DNA of 64,000 bases from Skeletonema tropicum (GCA_037178625.1 CM074135.1:250001-314000), one strand, 5' to 3'; positions 43,583 through 53,630 are shown, numbered from the stretch's first letter. Notes: generated by a model not told the origin, from the letters alone. Made by a program: numbers and translations.

Positions 43583-43654
43583 GTTCCGATAGATCAGTGG
43601 TAGATCGTTTCGTTTACACCGAAAAGGTCGGGGGTTCGAAACCCTCTCGGAACA
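43583..43654 (+). tRNA. tRNA-Val (anticodon UAC), copy 3
   Basis: Inverted copy of the gene at 38966-39037, with an identical 72-nt sequence. Downstream TTTT and TTTTT runs (43656-43675) can act as polymerase III terminators. Confidence 0.95.
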
Positions 43655-44161
43655 ATTTTGCATCCTGCTTTTTGCTCCAATTCCTTGCTTTCTCAACCGA
43701 CCCTCAATCCCGCCCTACAATACCTTCTGTCACTCTGCCAGGAAGTTCTACTTACTTTTGTTCAAAGGTATGCAACACACAACATTTTCAGTTGTTTCCT
43801 AACAGGTGGTCGCTGTAGAAGCATTGTCATTCACTGCCGAATGGAAGGACAAATCATATCTAATATCTTTTTCATGTAAGTATGTAAACAAGGAGAAAGC
43901 AACCTTTGAGATGAAAAGCTCAAATACCTGTGAGATGCATGAGACGAGAGTGATCATACTCATTAGGTGTTAGGTGCTTCAAATAGATCCGCATTAAAAG
44001 CAATTCAGAGGTGTGCTAGTTTGGCATCCCCGGCCCACTCTCAATGAGTGACCGGATGTGGTGGCGTCTGTCTCTAATCCATCGGAGCAGGAGTGAATTT
44101 GCTCGGATAAGTGCTAGGGAAATGCGTGCTCGCACATAGAATATCATCTGGTTAAGCTGCT

Positions 44162-44370
44162 ACGGCTGCTGCCATACTTGTCCTTGCTCTGTGGGAGAAG
44201 AGGAAAGAGGCCTCATTGAGTGTCATAATGGGACAGAATCCGTTCGTACGAGAGCAGAGTAGCGTATCCAGGTGGTGCAGACATTGTGATCATGAATGTC
44301 CTTCCTTTCCTCGACCTGCCACCTCATATTTTTGAACTTAATGAAGATAACGATGGCGAGGAAGATGAAT
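44162..44370 (+). pseudogene. LRR_5 C-terminal relic in the tRNA-Val block, copy 3
   Basis: Plus-strand copy of the relics at 34860-35065 and 38250-38458 (VIMNVLPFLDLPPHIFELNE). Confidence 0.65.
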
Positions 44371-44808
44371 CTTCTCTTGCCAAAGGACGCCGCGTGATTG
44401 TGGCGTGCACTCCCGGCGTTCGGCGTGAGTGACGTCGGCGGTCCACGCATAGCCAGAACCTTAGCCCTTTCTCTCTCGACTCTCGGCTTGCTAAGAGACT
44501 AGGTGGGTGACTTGACATCAGTTGAAGAGGCGACGGTCCTTGAGGACAGCGTAAGGTTGAGCACTGGATTGGGTGCAGTGGTGACTGAATAACGAACTGA
44601 GATGAGAAGTCATTTGGATGGTGTGTAGCAATGGAATTGTTAATTTAAGAGGCAGATTAGCATTAATTTGCCCATTGAACAAAACAATTGCGTTCATTCT
44701 TTACAGATCAGGAATGATAGTTCAGGCATACCCGATGCCCCTTTTCCAGGGATACCCATACCCGTACCCGTACCCGACGGGATTTTCCCTCGGGTGCAAA
44801 ACCCTGCC

Positions 44809-45091
44809 TGTCACTCTGCCAGGAAGTTCTATGTACTTACTTTTGTTCAAAGGTATGCAACACACAACATTTTCAGTTGTTTCCTAACAGGTGGTCGCTG
44901 TAGAAGCATTGTCATTCACTGCCGAATGGAAGGACAAATCATATCTAATATCTTTTTCATGTAAGTATGTAAACAAGGAGAAAGCAACCTTTGAGATGAA
45001 AAGCTCAAATGCCTGTGAGATGCATGACGAGAGTGATCATACTCATTAGGTGTTAGGTGCTTCAAATAGATCCGCATTAAAAGCAATTCAG
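44809..45091. repeat. tRNA-Val block, truncated copy 4
   Basis: Matches 43728-44008 (tRNA-distal part only, no tRNA). It carries the copy 1 variants (AAATGCCTGTGAG and CATGACGAGAG) rather than those of copies 2 and 3, so it derives from a copy 1-like ancestor. It also has an inserted GTA near 44832. Confidence 0.9.
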
Positions 45092-45201
45092 ACAGAGTCA
45101 ATATTGTGTTGCGAAGAAATAAAGATGTAAGACTCATAATGTTTCTGCTACTATCTCTGGGACTACAATATTGTTTACTCAACATCCGTAATGGCACCAT
45201 C

Positions 45202-47637
45202 TTATATTACTATCTTTCTCGGCTTCAAACAACACTCCGACCCACATACACAACCCTGATTGTTGAAGAAAAATTGCTGCAACACAGAAGGATTGGAGTG
45301 ATATTTGTATGTGATCCACTCGCCCACAGCAATAGGTTTGCGTGCGCGAATCCAAGCCCTCTTCTTCCTATCTTGATGAACTCTGACGATGAGATCACAG
45401 TTTGGGTCACAGCTATGCTGGATGAATCTCATAGCATTCCCCTTCTTCTCTGCGTCAATTACGTAACCATTGCCGATATCAACGCAATAGTTCGATATGC
45501 CTTCCTCACGTTCTCTAACTTCACCAATATACTCTCCGATGATCTCGTTTTCCGAAATAGAGACGACGGCCTTAGCCCCACTTCCCACTCGGGGATCGCT
45601 GTATTTATCGCTCTTGAATTCTGTGACAATAAATCGTGCACAGTTCTGTGCGTTTACTTGCTTCTTTGTAGTGAATCTATTGCCACAATCTGCCTCGCCA
45701 AAAGAGCAGTTGCTCTGGTTACATTCCCTGCTATGCTCATTGTTGTTGGCGCATTCACTGTGGACACAATTCGGATGATTTTGTTTGCACTGGCACGTGA
45801 TTTGCTTGCCTTTCAATCTCGTCGAAGTCTTTGTACTCATTTTTTCGCTTGCGACCAACACTTGCATGTGAATGCCGTAATCATTCTTGGTGATGGGAGT
45901 GTAGCCATTGCTCTTTTGAAACTTCTTCAACAAGTTTGTTTGGCTATCATTGAGCACAGTTCCACACTTTTGAAGCAACACAGACCGTATTGTATCTCTC
46001 AATTCAATCGCAATAGCGTTTCGGTGTAGTATGGGAGTGGCGAAGTGAAACGTATCTCCACCAAATCTGCATTTGTGTTGCTCATCCAGCCCCGATATTC
46101 TTCCGACACTCAGAGGAATCCGCCACCGCTTTGTCCAAGATTTTGGACGATTCCACAAAACATCACGGTGCGCAGGTGGAAAGTGTGTAATGGACAAATA
46201 ATTAACTGTCTTTTCGGACCTGGGCTTGTCCGCCCAATGAGGAAAGTACCGATCAATACAATGCAAGAATTTGAGTTTGTATTTCCTCGTCTTGTTATTT
46301 GCGTTCGGTGGATGATTCGGTATGACAATATATTTCGTCATCTTTTCATTCCCCATTGCCGCATATTGCCACACTATCTTGCGACATTCGCTACTGCCAC
46401 AGATACAATTCCGTACTTGCAGTTTTGTGATTGGATGATATCCCTGTTGTAATGCCTTTTGAACTTGTCTGCTTGTCGAAACTTTCTTTTCCATGGAACT
46501 AGGAGGAGCATCGGCAGTCAAATTGTCGGTATTACCAGAATCCACAGAGGTCACAGCAGCTGGAATGTCAGTAGTGCCAAAATCGGTAAAAGAGTCCTCA
46601 TCATCTCCAAGTTGTTTAATAGCCACAGCAGTCAATGATTCCTTCACACTTGCTTCCTCATCTTCGGATGACATCTCATAATTCTTTTCTGGGGAGAGAG
46701 ACACATGAGAAGAAGTAGAAGTAGGTTCAGGCTCACCAGCCAATGTCTCTTCCAGCGCTTGGGCCGACACTTTCTTCATTGTTGCAACATTTTCATCTTT
46801 GTCACCGTCAAATTTCAGTTTCTTCGGCGTCACCTCCGCATCTTCCCCAATCTGCAATGGGGCTTTGCGCTTTCTCCCTTCAACCATCGTCGCATGATGT
46901 GATACATCACTCATGACACTTGTAGCAGCAGCCGAGGGTGCTCCCATCAAACTAACATGAGCAGGCGGAAGAATATTATTCAACCCATCATCCGCTGCAA
47001 CAATCCGAAATGAGTCTACACAACCAAGAAATTCATCGTGCTCTTTGAGATATACCACCGACCTTCGAGCAATATTGGATGGAAATGATATTTCTGTACT
47101 TGACACTGCTGGAGTGATGCACAAATCTACATTGATTACAGTGGGAAGGGGCTCCTCTACAACATACTGTACAGGAAGATGAGGCATTGTCATGTAGGTG
47201 TCTTCTGAATATTCTGTTCGTGATGGCTTTAGCACGACGTTTGCATCAATGTAGGCTGGCACAAGAGGGATTATGCTGCTGCTACCACTCTCCGTGGAGG
47301 ATGACCAAATAACACGAATGATGGATGAGTAGCCATCGCCATATCGCAGGAGGTAGTGCGTAAGACGCTCCGTGGGACTAATGTTGACTAACATATCGAG
47401 AATCAGACTTGGATCAGCTGTGGTGAGATATTTTTCCACTACGAGTTTGCACAGCTCGCCCCATGTTGTTGATGATGTGCACATCTCAGGAGCGAGGATG
47501 ATGGGGAGAGCTGTTTCGTTTATGTGTACGATGATTTCGACGCAGCTTTCTTCTTCTTCGGTGGCGGTGGCGGCGGCGGTGGATCCATCTTTGCTACTCT
47601 TCTTCACGGTGACTGCTGCTGTTGTAGGGGTGGGCAT
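45202..47637 (-). CDS. SET-domain histone lysine methyltransferase with shared N-terminal 'TWGELCK' domain
   Basis: 811 aa, open throughout. Residues 32-232 are the domain shared with two other genes here. The acidic middle is followed by a CICGSSECRKIVWQY segment of unknown kind (~385-490). AWS-type cysteine-rich region ~613-655 (ITCQCKQNHPNC...CNQSNCSFGEADCGNRF). SET ~684-780: GSGAKAVVSI, EYIGEV, MRFIQHSCDPNC (normally NHSCxPN, here Gln replaces Asn) and GEWITYKY. Post-SET: CVCGSECC. The architecture matches SET2/ASH1-type enzymes that methylate histone H3 lysines using S-adenosylmethionine. The Asn-to-Gln change in a cofactor-contacting motif is unusual and could alter activity. Nuclear role inferred. 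Confidence 0.88.
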   Translation of the reverse strand: MPTPTTAAVTVKKSSKDGSTAAATATEEEESCVEIIVHINETALPIILAPEMCTSSTTWGELCKLVVEKYLTTADPSLILDMLVNISPTERLTHYLLRYGDGYSSIIRVIWSSSTESGSSSIIPLVPAYIDANVVLKPSRTEYSEDTYMTMPHLPVQYVVEEPLPTVINVDLCITPAVSSTEISFPSNIARRSVVYLKEHDEFLGCVDSFRIVAADDGLNNILPPAHVSLMGAPSAAATSVMSDVSHHATMVEGRKRKAPLQIGEDAEVTPKKLKFDGDKDENVATMKKVSAQALEETLAGEPEPTSTSSHVSLSPEKNYEMSSEDEEASVKESLTAVAIKQLGDDEDSFTDFGTTDIPAAVTSVDSGNTDNLTADAPPSSMEKKVSTSRQVQKALQQGYHPITKLQVRNCICGSSECRKIVWQYAAMGNEKMTKYIVIPNHPPNANNKTRKYKLKFLHCIDRYFPHWADKPRSEKTVNYLSITHFPPAHRDVLWNRPKSWTKRWRIPLSVGRISGLDEQHKCRFGGDTFHFATPILHRNAIAIELRDTIRSVLLQKCGTVLNDSQTNLLKKFQKSNGYTPITKNDYGIHMQVLVASEKMSTKTSTRLKGKQITCQCKQNHPNCVHSECANNNEHSRECNQSNCSFGEADCGNRFTTKKQVNAQNCARFIVTEFKSDKYSDPRVGSGAKAVVSISENEIIGEYIGEVREREEGISNYCVDIGNGYVIDAEKKGNAMRFIQHSCDPNCDLIVRVHQDRKKRAWIRARKPIAVGEWITYKYHSNPSVLQQFFFNNQGCVCGSECCLKPRKIVI

Positions 47638-48035
47638 CTTTGCAGTTTAGAGCGTGTGTGTTTATTGAATGTATGTGTAGTAGTGAGCAAGGGTAAATAA
47701 ATAATGTAGTGAGAGAGTGAAGAGTGAATGAAGGGATCTGAGGAAAAAGAAGCTTCGGCAAAAGCAAGATTTCACGGAGGAGGCTGCGTGGGAATTCATA
47801 CCAAAATTTTCGGCAAGAGAGAGGCAACCCTCTCTCCACAGAGATATAGACGGAGCGAGGTGCGGAGTGTCGCCGTTGCTCTTGTCATTATTTGAGCAAG
47901 CACACTGAGCGAGTCGTGCGCCGTTGCTCTTAGGTGCACAAACATAAAAGACCCACTCTCACAATTGGATAATCTTCTGCACTAGTTAGCTGTGCTGTGT
48001 TGCCGTTGCTATCTTATTGATATTTTTATCCAATC

Positions 48036-48905
48036 ATGGAGGCCGGCAATATTAATCGATACACATACAGGGGCGAGGAGGGTGAAGTTATTCCTCGTGG
48101 TGCAACTCATATCTTTGTGGTCGCCAACGTTATTCGTGCACGGGCATTCGCTCGTCATCCCAACATCGAAGAAGTGATTTGCAGCGAGGATGTCGAAAAG
48201 ATTGAATATCGTGCATTCCGTAATTGCGGTCACTTGAAAAAAGTTGTTATGCCGAACGTAACAGTTGTTGAGGATTCTGCTTTCGTTTATTGTCCCGCCC
48301 TGACGGATGTTGAATGTGACAAGCTGGAAACGATTGAAATGCATGCATTCAGTTGCTGCACATCTTTGAGCAGCATCAACATGCCATCGGCCAGGGAAGT
48401 TAAAGAGTTAGCATTCCAACGTTGTAAAGCTCTCACAAATGCGATTTTTAGTGACAAGCTGGAACGGATTGAAAGATTGGCATTCGTTCGGTGCACCTCT
48501 CTGGAACGAATCACCATCCCATTGAAAGGTGGCGTTATTACTAGCGATACTATCTTCATGGAATGTAGAAAGTTGAAGCACATTGATCTAGTAGAAGGAG
48601 AGGCGTTGCGTGAGACAGTAGTCGCTTTATATTTCGAGGATTGGAGGATTGATATGAACGATAAAATTGATTCGATCAAGCAGACTCTGAAGAAGTGGGG
48701 GGGACAGGGACAGGGACAGGAAGAGGCGATAAGCAGTTGGATTGAGCTGGTTCTTAAAAATATCAATCACTACAAAAAGAAGCATCGCCGCGTGTTGAAA
48801 GTGCCTGCTGCTGCACTTCAGCATGCTCTGCCTCGAGATATTGTGATGAATAATATCCTTCCTTTCCTCGAGTTGCCATCATACACGTTTGGTCGAGGAG
48901 GATGA
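48036..48905 (+). CDS. BspA-type LRR_5 protein, 289 aa
   Basis: Starts MEAGNINRYTYRGEEGEVIP. LRR_5 repeats span ~30-190 (AFARHPNIEEVICSEDVEKI, MPNVTVVEDSAFVYCPALTD, CTSLSSINMPSAREVKELAF, CTSLERITIPLKGG). The charged helical tail (LRETVVALYFEDWRIDMNDK, HRRVLKVPAAALQHALP) is shorter than in the 388-residue relative, and the ending VMNNILPFLELPSYTFGRGG loses the acidic tail, which continues in another frame after the stop (DEGEDEEGDES-like). A late frameshift is therefore likely. Function unknown. Confidence 0.78.
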   Translation: MEAGNINRYTYRGEEGEVIPRGATHIFVVANVIRARAFARHPNIEEVICSEDVEKIEYRAFRNCGHLKKVVMPNVTVVEDSAFVYCPALTDVECDKLETIEMHAFSCCTSLSSINMPSAREVKELAFQRCKALTNAIFSDKLERIERLAFVRCTSLERITIPLKGGVITSDTIFMECRKLKHIDLVEGEALRETVVALYFEDWRIDMNDKIDSIKQTLKKWGGQGQGQEEAISSWIELVLKNINHYKKKHRRVLKVPAAALQHALPRDIVMNNILPFLELPSYTFGRGG

Positions 48906-49698
48906 AGGAGAAGACGAAGAAGGTGATGAAAGTGACAACAGTGTATTGGAGGAAGAGGAGCAAGACAATGATGATGCATGAGAATTCCGTCATTGACAGT
49001 CATATACCATAGACATTACATGTTTGAAGGCAATACGACGTACAACGAAGATGATGACTGAAATTGAGTGGAGAGGGGCCAGGAGTGAGATAGATGTAAT
49101 TAGTATGTAATGTGTTGAAATTCAAGTATTTATGCTAATATCATTTCAATCCGACATCATGTGCTGCAACATCACTTCATTTCGAATTATGTAGTTATTG
49201 TTTTCGCTCAATTGAAATTAAGGTACCATACTTAGTCATTCTCGCACAATAATGCATCTGCATACATTCGCCGAATAATAAACATCAACACGAATCAACA
49301 AGCAACAGCCACTGCCTTACTCGCGATGGAATTTGAATAGCACGTCAATATGCTAATGCAACAGAATCCTCACTCATCATGGCCGTCGCAGGTCGATGAA
49401 CCAGAATACTAATATCATGGCTACGAACGCACTTATGTTGCAGATAACAGTGTTTGAATCCTCAGAATCACGTACAAAAAAAACAAGTCAAGAAGAAGAA
49501 GATAATGATACTACAGCCATCCTAATGCATCCTTTTATCACTGAATTTCTAATAGTGCGCAAAATGATCACCTTTCATTCGTTCGGTCTTTACACACATT
49601 ATGCTGGCTGAGAGTAGCACAAATCATCAAGAGAGTACCATACAACTGACGAATATACACAACCATTTTTACTGTTCGTGAGCATTAAACCCCCACGA
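48906..49698. other. Intergenic region without recognised genes
   Basis: After the frameshifted acidic tail of the LRR_5 gene (to about 48980) the sequence is AT-rich with no convincing open frame; the 71-codon frame at 49396-49611 shows no family features. Confidence 0.4.
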
Positions 49699-50967
49699 CT
49701 ATTTTGCGATGATTTCTTCTGGAAGTAATGCCTCTACCACACCAGCAGTGCTCTCATGTGGAAGTTTGAAAGTTACGGTAGTCTTGTCGTAATCTGATTC
49801 AAAAGCAGAAGAGTCGTCGTTGTATTGCTGCGTTTTACCCCAAGTGCTCTGGTGTGGACATGTCAAAGTTGCGGTGGTTTTGTCGAAATCTGATCCAAGA
49901 TCGGTAGCGTTGTTGTCATAGTATTGCTGCGGTTTGCCTCCATGTCTACAGCAGACTCCTCCTCTCATAGCTTGATTGGTGCATCCTTCCCTGCTGCATC
50001 GTTTGACCTTGACCTTTGCTCCATGCTTAACGCACACTCCTCCTTTAGGAGCATTATTTGTGCATCCTTCATAGCTGCATTGTTTCTTCTTTGCCCCATG
50101 CTTAATGCATACTCCTCTTTCTAAGACTCGGTTCGTGCATCCATCTGCAGTGCATAGTTTCTTCTTCTTCTTTACCCCATGCTTAATACACACTCCTCTA
50201 TTCTGAGCATAATTTGTGCATCCTTCATTGCTGCATCGTTTCACCTTTGCGCCATGCTTCATACATACTCCTACTCTCACAGCTAGATTGGTGCATCCTT
50301 CACTGCTGCATAGCTTTCTCTTTGCTCCATGCCTCATGCACACTCCTCCGTTGATGACTTTATTGGTGCATCCATCATAGCTGCATTGTCTGATCTTGAC
50401 CTTTGCCATATGCTTAACGCACACTCCTTCATTAACAACTAGATTCGAGCATCCTTCCCTGCTCCATCGCTTAATCTTGACCTTCGCCCCATGCTTATTG
50501 CACACGCCTCCTTCACTAGCATTATTTTTGCATCCATCTGCAGTGCATAGTTTCTTCTTCTTCTTTGCCCCATGCTTAATACACACTCCTCTATTCTGAG
50601 CATGATTTGTGCATCCTTCGGAGCTGCACCGTTTGACCTTTGCTCCATGCCTCATGCACACTCCTCCATTCACGACTTGATTCGAGCATCCATCTGCAGA
50701 GCATATCTTTTAATACTTCCTCCAATCGTACTTCCCTCCAACTTTTCTGCTGACCTTAACAGACTGCTTCTTCTTCAAGCGGGGCGATCAATAATTGATG
50801 TCCCATCGTTTTGATTGGCAAGCAATAGATCTTTTCCGAGTAGAAGTTCGGCATCCCCCAGATACTGCATTCATCCGCCCCTTCTCCTTGGCAGCTGCCG
50901 CCCTAGCTTTCGCCATCTTACTAGCCTTGCAGATGAGCACAGCCAGGTCCTCTTCTTCCTCGCTCAT
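49699..50967 (-). pseudogene. WRKY19-like Cys/His repeat protein, two in-frame stops near the N-terminus
   Basis: The 324-codon open part carries about ten tandem repeats of the form CxxxGCxNxxxxxGVCxxHG (for example CSSEGCTNLAVRVGVCMKHG), joined by Lys-rich linkers, then an acidic Gln/Thr-rich tail with a duplicated PH.ST segment. Each repeat has the C..C..H layout of zinc-binding WRKY19-like repeats found in large families in diatoms and oomycetes. The frame can be followed upstream to ATG 50967 (MSEEEEDLAVLICKASKMAK) with a TGA near 50788 and a TAA near 50709. The TAA is three codons before the first repeat. Either this is a pseudogene or translation starts inside the repeats. I found no intron that removes both stops in frame. 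Confidence 0.7.
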
Positions 50968-52237
50968 CTTTGATGATGTAGGCTGCTAAGCAGTATGGTG
51001 TTGATGTTTTAGATACAACAATTAAGTACGCAGTGGTGATGAAGAATTTTGACTCGATGATTCAAGGTCGTGATTTTGTGTCCCGGAGTTGCAAAAGTTG
51101 TTCGCAAAACGACATCTAAATACCGCTCGCGCGCGCAAAAGACAGATATTTTGTTCAGGCTAAAAAGCACATGCTTTTGAGTCTCAAAAGAGGAAAGAGA
51201 CAAAGCTTTTGCAATCGGCTTGTGGCGGCGGCCAACATACATATAGCTGCTGCTGCTCTGCTGGTCTGTGGCAAGAATGTTGTCGAATAGCATCACCCCA
51301 AGGCATCCGACGGCGATGCCGTACTTTTTCATCCCTTCAGCTTACTTCCGCAACTCACCCTACATCATCGCCTGCCAATGACAATAATTTTGGACACGAC
51401 GTAGCGTCACAACCTGTAAAACACTGCCGCCGCAGCTGATCATGATGCTTCGACAGAAAGTACAATATAGCCGCCGCCAACTGCTGCTCGCAGGAGTGTA
51501 ATGATGTTGCAAGCACCCGTGCATTTTTAGGACCCGTCGCCGTCGATGGCGATTCTATATATCATTATAGCAGTACGCCGCTGCAGGAGTGTTGTTATTA
51601 TTCAATGGGCAAGAAACACGTTAACTACACTAGGCGTAACATGACATGGAAGTTAACATCGGTTTCAAGAAGTAAGTTAGATTAGACTACGGTCGATGGT
51701 GGTGAGCCAATTCCTCAATGCATACACGTGTAGATCAGTACGAGGTAACTCGGTCACGGATTGAGTCCCGTGTATTCCAACACTCCCTCGTGGCGAGGCA
51801 TTACCATTCGATAAGAATCTTGCATAAACGAGCAAAGGTTTCGGTGTCAAGTTGTTCAGTCGATGCGTTTGCAAGTTGGTCTTGCTCTTGCTTGCAGACG
51901 GCACTTGATTTCGATTCGCCTCGAATTCGCAATTGATATAGAATGACCATACTTCAAAGGTATGTTTGTTCACGGAAGAATACCTGCCTTTGCCACATCC
52001 ACTACTGTACAATTGAATTTGGAACTGTCATCTCCAATGGGAAGAACGTCTGGAATGCTTTCGTCATCGTCGTCGTAGGAATATACTTCTCGCGAGGAGT
52101 GCTTGCAGTTCATATCGATTCATATCGCTTTGCGCTACTCTTCAAAGTCGTTCATTCCGTATGTGACAATCTCAAGTACGAGAACACATGATTCTGTTCG
52201 CAACATCGCATAGATCGCTGATTCAAATTCAGCATTC
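50968..52237. other. Intergenic region without recognised genes
   Basis: Contains CGCGCG-rich and GCTGCTGCTG stretches and short open frames on both strands, none with recognisable domains. Confidence 0.4.
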
Positions 52238-52549
52238 TCATGTGCTATCTTCCAGAATCCAACGTAACATTCGAAAGCCTAAACCTAACTGATCGTCTGG
52301 CTTAGAAAATGAACCCCATTTCATCAAAGAATGTAAATACTTTTCTATCCGCATAAATTGCTGTTTCATGGCTCCACGCTGGATCCACTTAGAATCTTGA
52401 ACACTTGTGTGCAGCAACCGCAGTATCAGGTCTCGACTGCCTCGCGAATAGGCGAACATCTCAGAATTGTACGAATGTGATTCCATGAGCTTAGTACCTG
52501 CGATGCAATCCATTGCTGTCCTATGGGAAATGGCTTTCTCAGGAAGCAT
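52238..52549 (-). CDS. Hypothetical ORF, 103 aa, uncertain
   Basis: Protein-like composition (RGSRDLILRLLHTS, LMKWGSFSKPDDQLGLGF) but no recognised domain, and the start follows no clear upstream signal. It may be an exon together with 52685-52906 on the same strand, since both are open and 135 bp apart; I could not define convincing splice sites. Confidence 0.25.
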   Translation of the reverse strand: MLPEKAISHRTAMDCIAGTKLMESHSYNSEMFAYSRGSRDLILRLLHTSVQDSKWIQRGAMKQQFMRIEKYLHSLMKWGSFSKPDDQLGLGFRMLRWILEDST

Positions 52550-52684
52550 TCATCTAGATTTCGCTACTTGGCCCGTTGATCACTGCCGTAGAGATCTGCG
52601 TTGACACTATTCGTTTCGGATAAGGTGAGGTTGAATGAGCTCGAAAGATACAGCAATCTCAATCCCTGTGAACTTGTCGATGTC

Positions 52685-52906
52685 TTATTTGTCTGTGAGA
52701 ATGAAGTACTCTTTCCCGTCGACATGAAATTTCACGAAGTCGTCAAGAGTGTCTGTGCCTGTACTGACTAGAATGCAATTCCCCGCATACTTGCGTAGGG
52801 CCAGAATAAAGGAGGCTACAACAGCAGGAGCAAGTGCATCCAAACGAAATTCTTTCTCCACTACTTCAGTAGAACGGAGGAGATCTACTAGAACTGCCTT
52901 GCCCAT
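52685..52906 (-). CDS. Hypothetical ORF, 73 aa, uncertain
   Basis: Encodes a regular alternating helix/strand-like sequence (MGKAVLVDLLRSTEVVEKEF, AVVASFILALRKYAGNCILV, VDGKEYFILTDK) that looks like a folded domain fragment. No family is recognised. Confidence 0.3.
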   Translation of the reverse strand: MGKAVLVDLLRSTEVVEKEFRLDALAPAVVASFILALRKYAGNCILVSTGTDTLDDFVKFHVDGKEYFILTDK

Positions 52907-53212
52907 TGATCGATACGGCTACGATGAAAAGACGTCAAAGGAAGTGACGCCCACAAAGATGTCGACGGGAAAAAAGGGAAAAAATATTGATAATACATAT
53001 CATGACCATGCAACTTCGACCTCGTGAGAAGGAGATGCAACCGAAAAGGAAGAGGCAGAAGCTACAGCACGAAAGAGGAGAAAGACAACTGATAATGCAT
53101 CACAACATTCCAACAATCGCATCCCAAATAGGCAAGCATAGTAGGCACGATGCAGCAGGCAAGGATGCAACAACCAAGTTGGACCAAGGACCAAGTGCAG
53201 CAGGGGGATTGT

Positions 53213-53440
53213 GCAAGTTTGCACAGCTCGCCCCATGTTGATGATGTGCACATGTCAAGAGTGAGGATGATGGGGAGAGTTGTGTTTCATTTAGGTGGAT
53301 GATGATTTCATCGCAGCTTTTTTGGTGGCCTCGGTGGAGGTGGAGGCACCTTCGCTACTCTTTCTGGTGACTGCTGCTGCTGTAGGGGTGAGCATCTTTG
53401 CATTGTTTATTGAATGTACTGAGAGTGAAGGGATTCCCAT
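53213..53440 (-). pseudogene. 5' fragment of a paralog of the SET-protein gene
   Basis: Matches the first ~60 codons and 5' flank of the gene at 45202-47637: the same GTTTATTGAATGTA flank, GGGTGAGCATC start context, and, on the minus strand, a CTSSTWGELCKL stretch where the paralog has CTSSTTWGELCKL. Frames are broken by indels, and the match ends inside the TWGELCK motif. It is a fourth trace of the shared-domain family. Confidence 0.75.
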
Positions 53441-53540
53441 ACCAGCGTGCTGTCATGGTTCAAGTGAAAGGTACATCCTCTTCGCTTGCTTCACTTGATA
53501 AAATCAAATGGACCCAACGCCTTCACTTTTTCTGGGCTTA

Positions 53541-53630
53541 ATCAGACATTGGTCCTGCCATTGGGATAGTCAGGAGAGGCCTTGAGGCAAGCTGTGAAGT
53601 GGATTTGAAGTCCCTCCCGGACTCCATTGA
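53541..53630 (-). pseudogene. Short duplicate of part of the 53913-55076 gene
   Basis: ACATTGG.CCTGCCAT.GGGATA, CAGGAGA and CTTGAGGCAAG.TGTGAAG parallel 54804-54880 of the neighbouring gene. It is a local duplicated scrap. Confidence 0.55.

Larger units (their letters stand above)
42324..44726. repeat. Right arm of a large inverted repeat
   Basis: Reverse complement of 37894-40292; the spacer between arms is 40293-42323 (2031 bp). The right end stops at AGTTCAGG, followed by low-complexity CCCGTACCCG sequence. Confidence 0.95.

Noticed and set aside
44727..44800. CCCGTACCCG low-complexity stretch as a telomere-like repeat
   Set aside because: It is short and imperfect and does not match a known telomeric unit.
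45106..46029. 307-codon plus-strand frame opposite the SET gene
   Set aside because: It is the antisense shadow of the AWS/SET coding strand, with no protein family features.
51720..51780. tRNA-like pattern (GTGTAGATCAGTACGAGG...GATTGAGTCCCGTG)
   Set aside because: No acceptor or anticodon stem can be formed.
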